A stretch of 64,000 bases of DNA from NCBI RefSeq assembly GCF_003945595.2, contig NW_024104366.1:372001-436000 (forward strand), given 5' to 3'. The stretch's first letter is position 1; each line of letters begins with the position of its first letter. Shown piece after piece: positions 62,201 to 64,000 of this stretch. This DNA comes from Pipra filicauda (Eukaryota; Chordata; Aves; Passeriformes; Pipridae). The translations under genes were made by a program, and so were the position numbers. Under the pieces are notes generated by a model. That model saw nothing but the letters and a program-made list of their open reading frames with translations. It searched no databases and was not told the origin of the DNA.

Positions 62201-64000
62201 AAAGAAGACTGGGGAGGAATGTAATAATGATAGTAGATTTTAATAGGCAGTTAGACATTAGTATAAGTATTAGTAGGCATTAATGCTGTACAGAAAGATA
62301 AAGTTTGACATTAGAGACAATGTTGTATAAGTTAAGACTTTTAATCCAGGTAAAAAATATCAAAAGAAGTGCCAATGGGAATAGTCAGAGACCAGTATAC
62401 ATCCACTTGCTTACAGATTTGTAGTAACACTACTTCAGGTTAGTGCTCAGAGGATAGAACGGGGACCTGCCCTGAGAAAACATTCCACTGGCACTGATTT
62501 CATGTTCATGCTCAGCTTCCCAGCTGCAGATACATTAGGATCCTTACTTCTTTGCAGCTTAGTGTTTAGAACTTGGATAAGGTTTTTTCCCTAACAGCTG
62601 CCTAACTGTTAACATTTTTCTGCTCATTTAGAACTTTTTTTTTTATGATAGGACTGCTGTCTTTCTGCCAAGCTTATCAATACTGCACTGCATATGTACA
62701 TCTTCTAAAAAATATTTGTATTGCACTGTGTTTTAAATTATTTCTTCTGTCTCATGTCTCCTGATTTCAATTTGGTTTTAAGTGTCAGTCCTTTGAAATA
62801 TTTTCTGCCTTTGGAGCAGGAGCATTGAACTCTTCCTGATGCCTAACTCAAGTGTGGAAATCAACAGGACATATTACATATTCTAAGTTTTGGATATTGA
62901 AATGTCAAGTGCAATTCTGAAGAAGGTATGAAGGACACACAGTGCCTAAGGAGGTAGACTGAACTATTGTTTCCTGAGATACCTGCAGCCTGAAAGGATG
63001 AATGTGATCATGGCATAAAATAAAGCTGAGCAAATGTGGCAAGATGTTAGCTAGGAAGATGATAGCTGTGCAAACTTTCCATGTTTGGGTACATGAGCAC
63101 AACAAAATGATAAGCAACTGCAGAATATTTTAGTGACAATAGCAGTGGAGATTTCCAGTGCATTCAGCATGCTTTGGAATGCAGGGTACATATCCAAGGT
63201 CTCTTAAGGGTTAGCATTTACTAATAACCTAACATTGTCTTCTCATGTACTATTGCTCATGTTAAACTGACCGGTACTGTACACATGCCAGTTTCCATTT
63301 TATTGTACAGAATATTCTGCTAGAGAATGCTTATTAAGTTCTCTTCAGTTAGTTGTTAGACATATTATATAGCCTTCACCTCTGTTTTTCTGCAGTGTGT
63401 TTTTAAAGCCCTTTTCTTAAGGTCCATAGTTGTCCCAGGCCCACACTATTTGGCTATGAATGGTATCTTTATTGTAAACTGGAAAACTAAAAGTGGAATA
63501 GATCTGAGGCATGCTGCAGACTGAAAACTTTAGATCATGTCCTAGCAAGCTGGAGTATGCTTCTGTCTGAATTATACGTGGTCAAGCATCAGTTGCCTTG
63601 CAGTGGCATAACACGGCAAATAAGTCAGCTATGTGAATCTTCATAGGAGGGTCCCAATTTTGTGAAATACAAAGGTAGGCTGTTTGAGCTCCAGAAGCCT
63701 TTCTAAGCCTGTAGGGTATTCTACAAGTGTCCTGTATTTGACCATGGAAAGCACTGAGACATATCAAGGGACATGGCAGCTTTAGTGAGCTGTATGGTCC
63801 AGCCCCTAATGTACCCTGTAAACATAATCATATTCATGAACATATGTCCACTTCTTTTACCCTCTTCCACAAACCAACCCTTCCAGTATCAAAAAGTGTT
63901 TTAATTTCAACTCTTCCTTGCAGAGGAAAGAAAGCTCTGAGATGCTTATAACGAATAATATTAATTACTGACAGCATTATTAATTCCACCTCCTCACCAT
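62201..64000. other. AT-rich non-coding sequence
   Basis: Nothing recognised; frames do not exceed 70 codons. Confidence 0.6.

Noticed and set aside
1..64000. CRISPR arrays, bacterial operons, phage or plasmid modules, tRNA or rRNA genes
   Set aside because: No regular spaced repeats, operon-like gene packing, or tRNA B-box-like sequence in a cloverleaf context were found. The DNA is vertebrate.

Overview
The window is vertebrate nuclear DNA, almost certainly avian. The main evidence is a set of CR1 LINE copies that end in the typical bird CR1 tail (repeats of an ATTCTATG-type octamer) and ERVL-like LTRs of avian type. The DNA is AT-rich, CpG-poor and almost entirely non-coding. There is no bacterial, viral or plasmid gene organisation, and nearly all open reading frames are about the size expected by chance in 64 kb.

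The one strong genic landmark is a CpG island at about 44.4-45.5 kb. On the minus strand it holds a good first coding exon: an ATG in a strong Kozak context at 45130, 60 in-frame codons, and a perfect AAG|GTAGGT splice donor at 44951/44950. I do not recognise the protein from this N-terminal piece. If the call is right, everything below about 44.9 kb is downstream of that exon (first intron, perhaps a very long one), and 45.5-64 kb is upstream or intergenic sequence. I found no second exon.

The rest of the layout is repeats of several ages. Old, diverged CR1 fragments lie near 4.4-4.8, 22.9 and 27.9 kb. Younger CR1 3' ends lie at 26.8-27.0, 27.45-27.7 and 38.65-39.2 kb. A decayed ERVL-like pol remnant lies at 33.8-34.6 kb. 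A complete solo LTR with a 5-bp target-site duplication (CTTAG) spans 36,760-37,420 and carries a 24-bp tandem repeat inside. An LTR fragment of a different sequence is at 38.5 kb and another probable LTR at about 52.2-53.1 kb. Two copies of an ancient amniote interspersed repeat lie near 53.9 and 62.1 kb. Simple repeats include a 57-base A tract, CA/GT microsatellites and a 110-bp polypyrimidine tract next to the first exon.

I did not find a convincing new biological system. The items most worth a second look are the unidentified CpG-island exon with its short uORF and GA-rich leader, the solo LTR with its internal minisatellite, a pair of tandem perfect hairpins with a competing third arm at 49.4 kb, a CpG-enriched patch at 17.85-18.13 kb inside CpG-poor DNA, and a near-identical 24-mer shared by two loci 2 kb apart.
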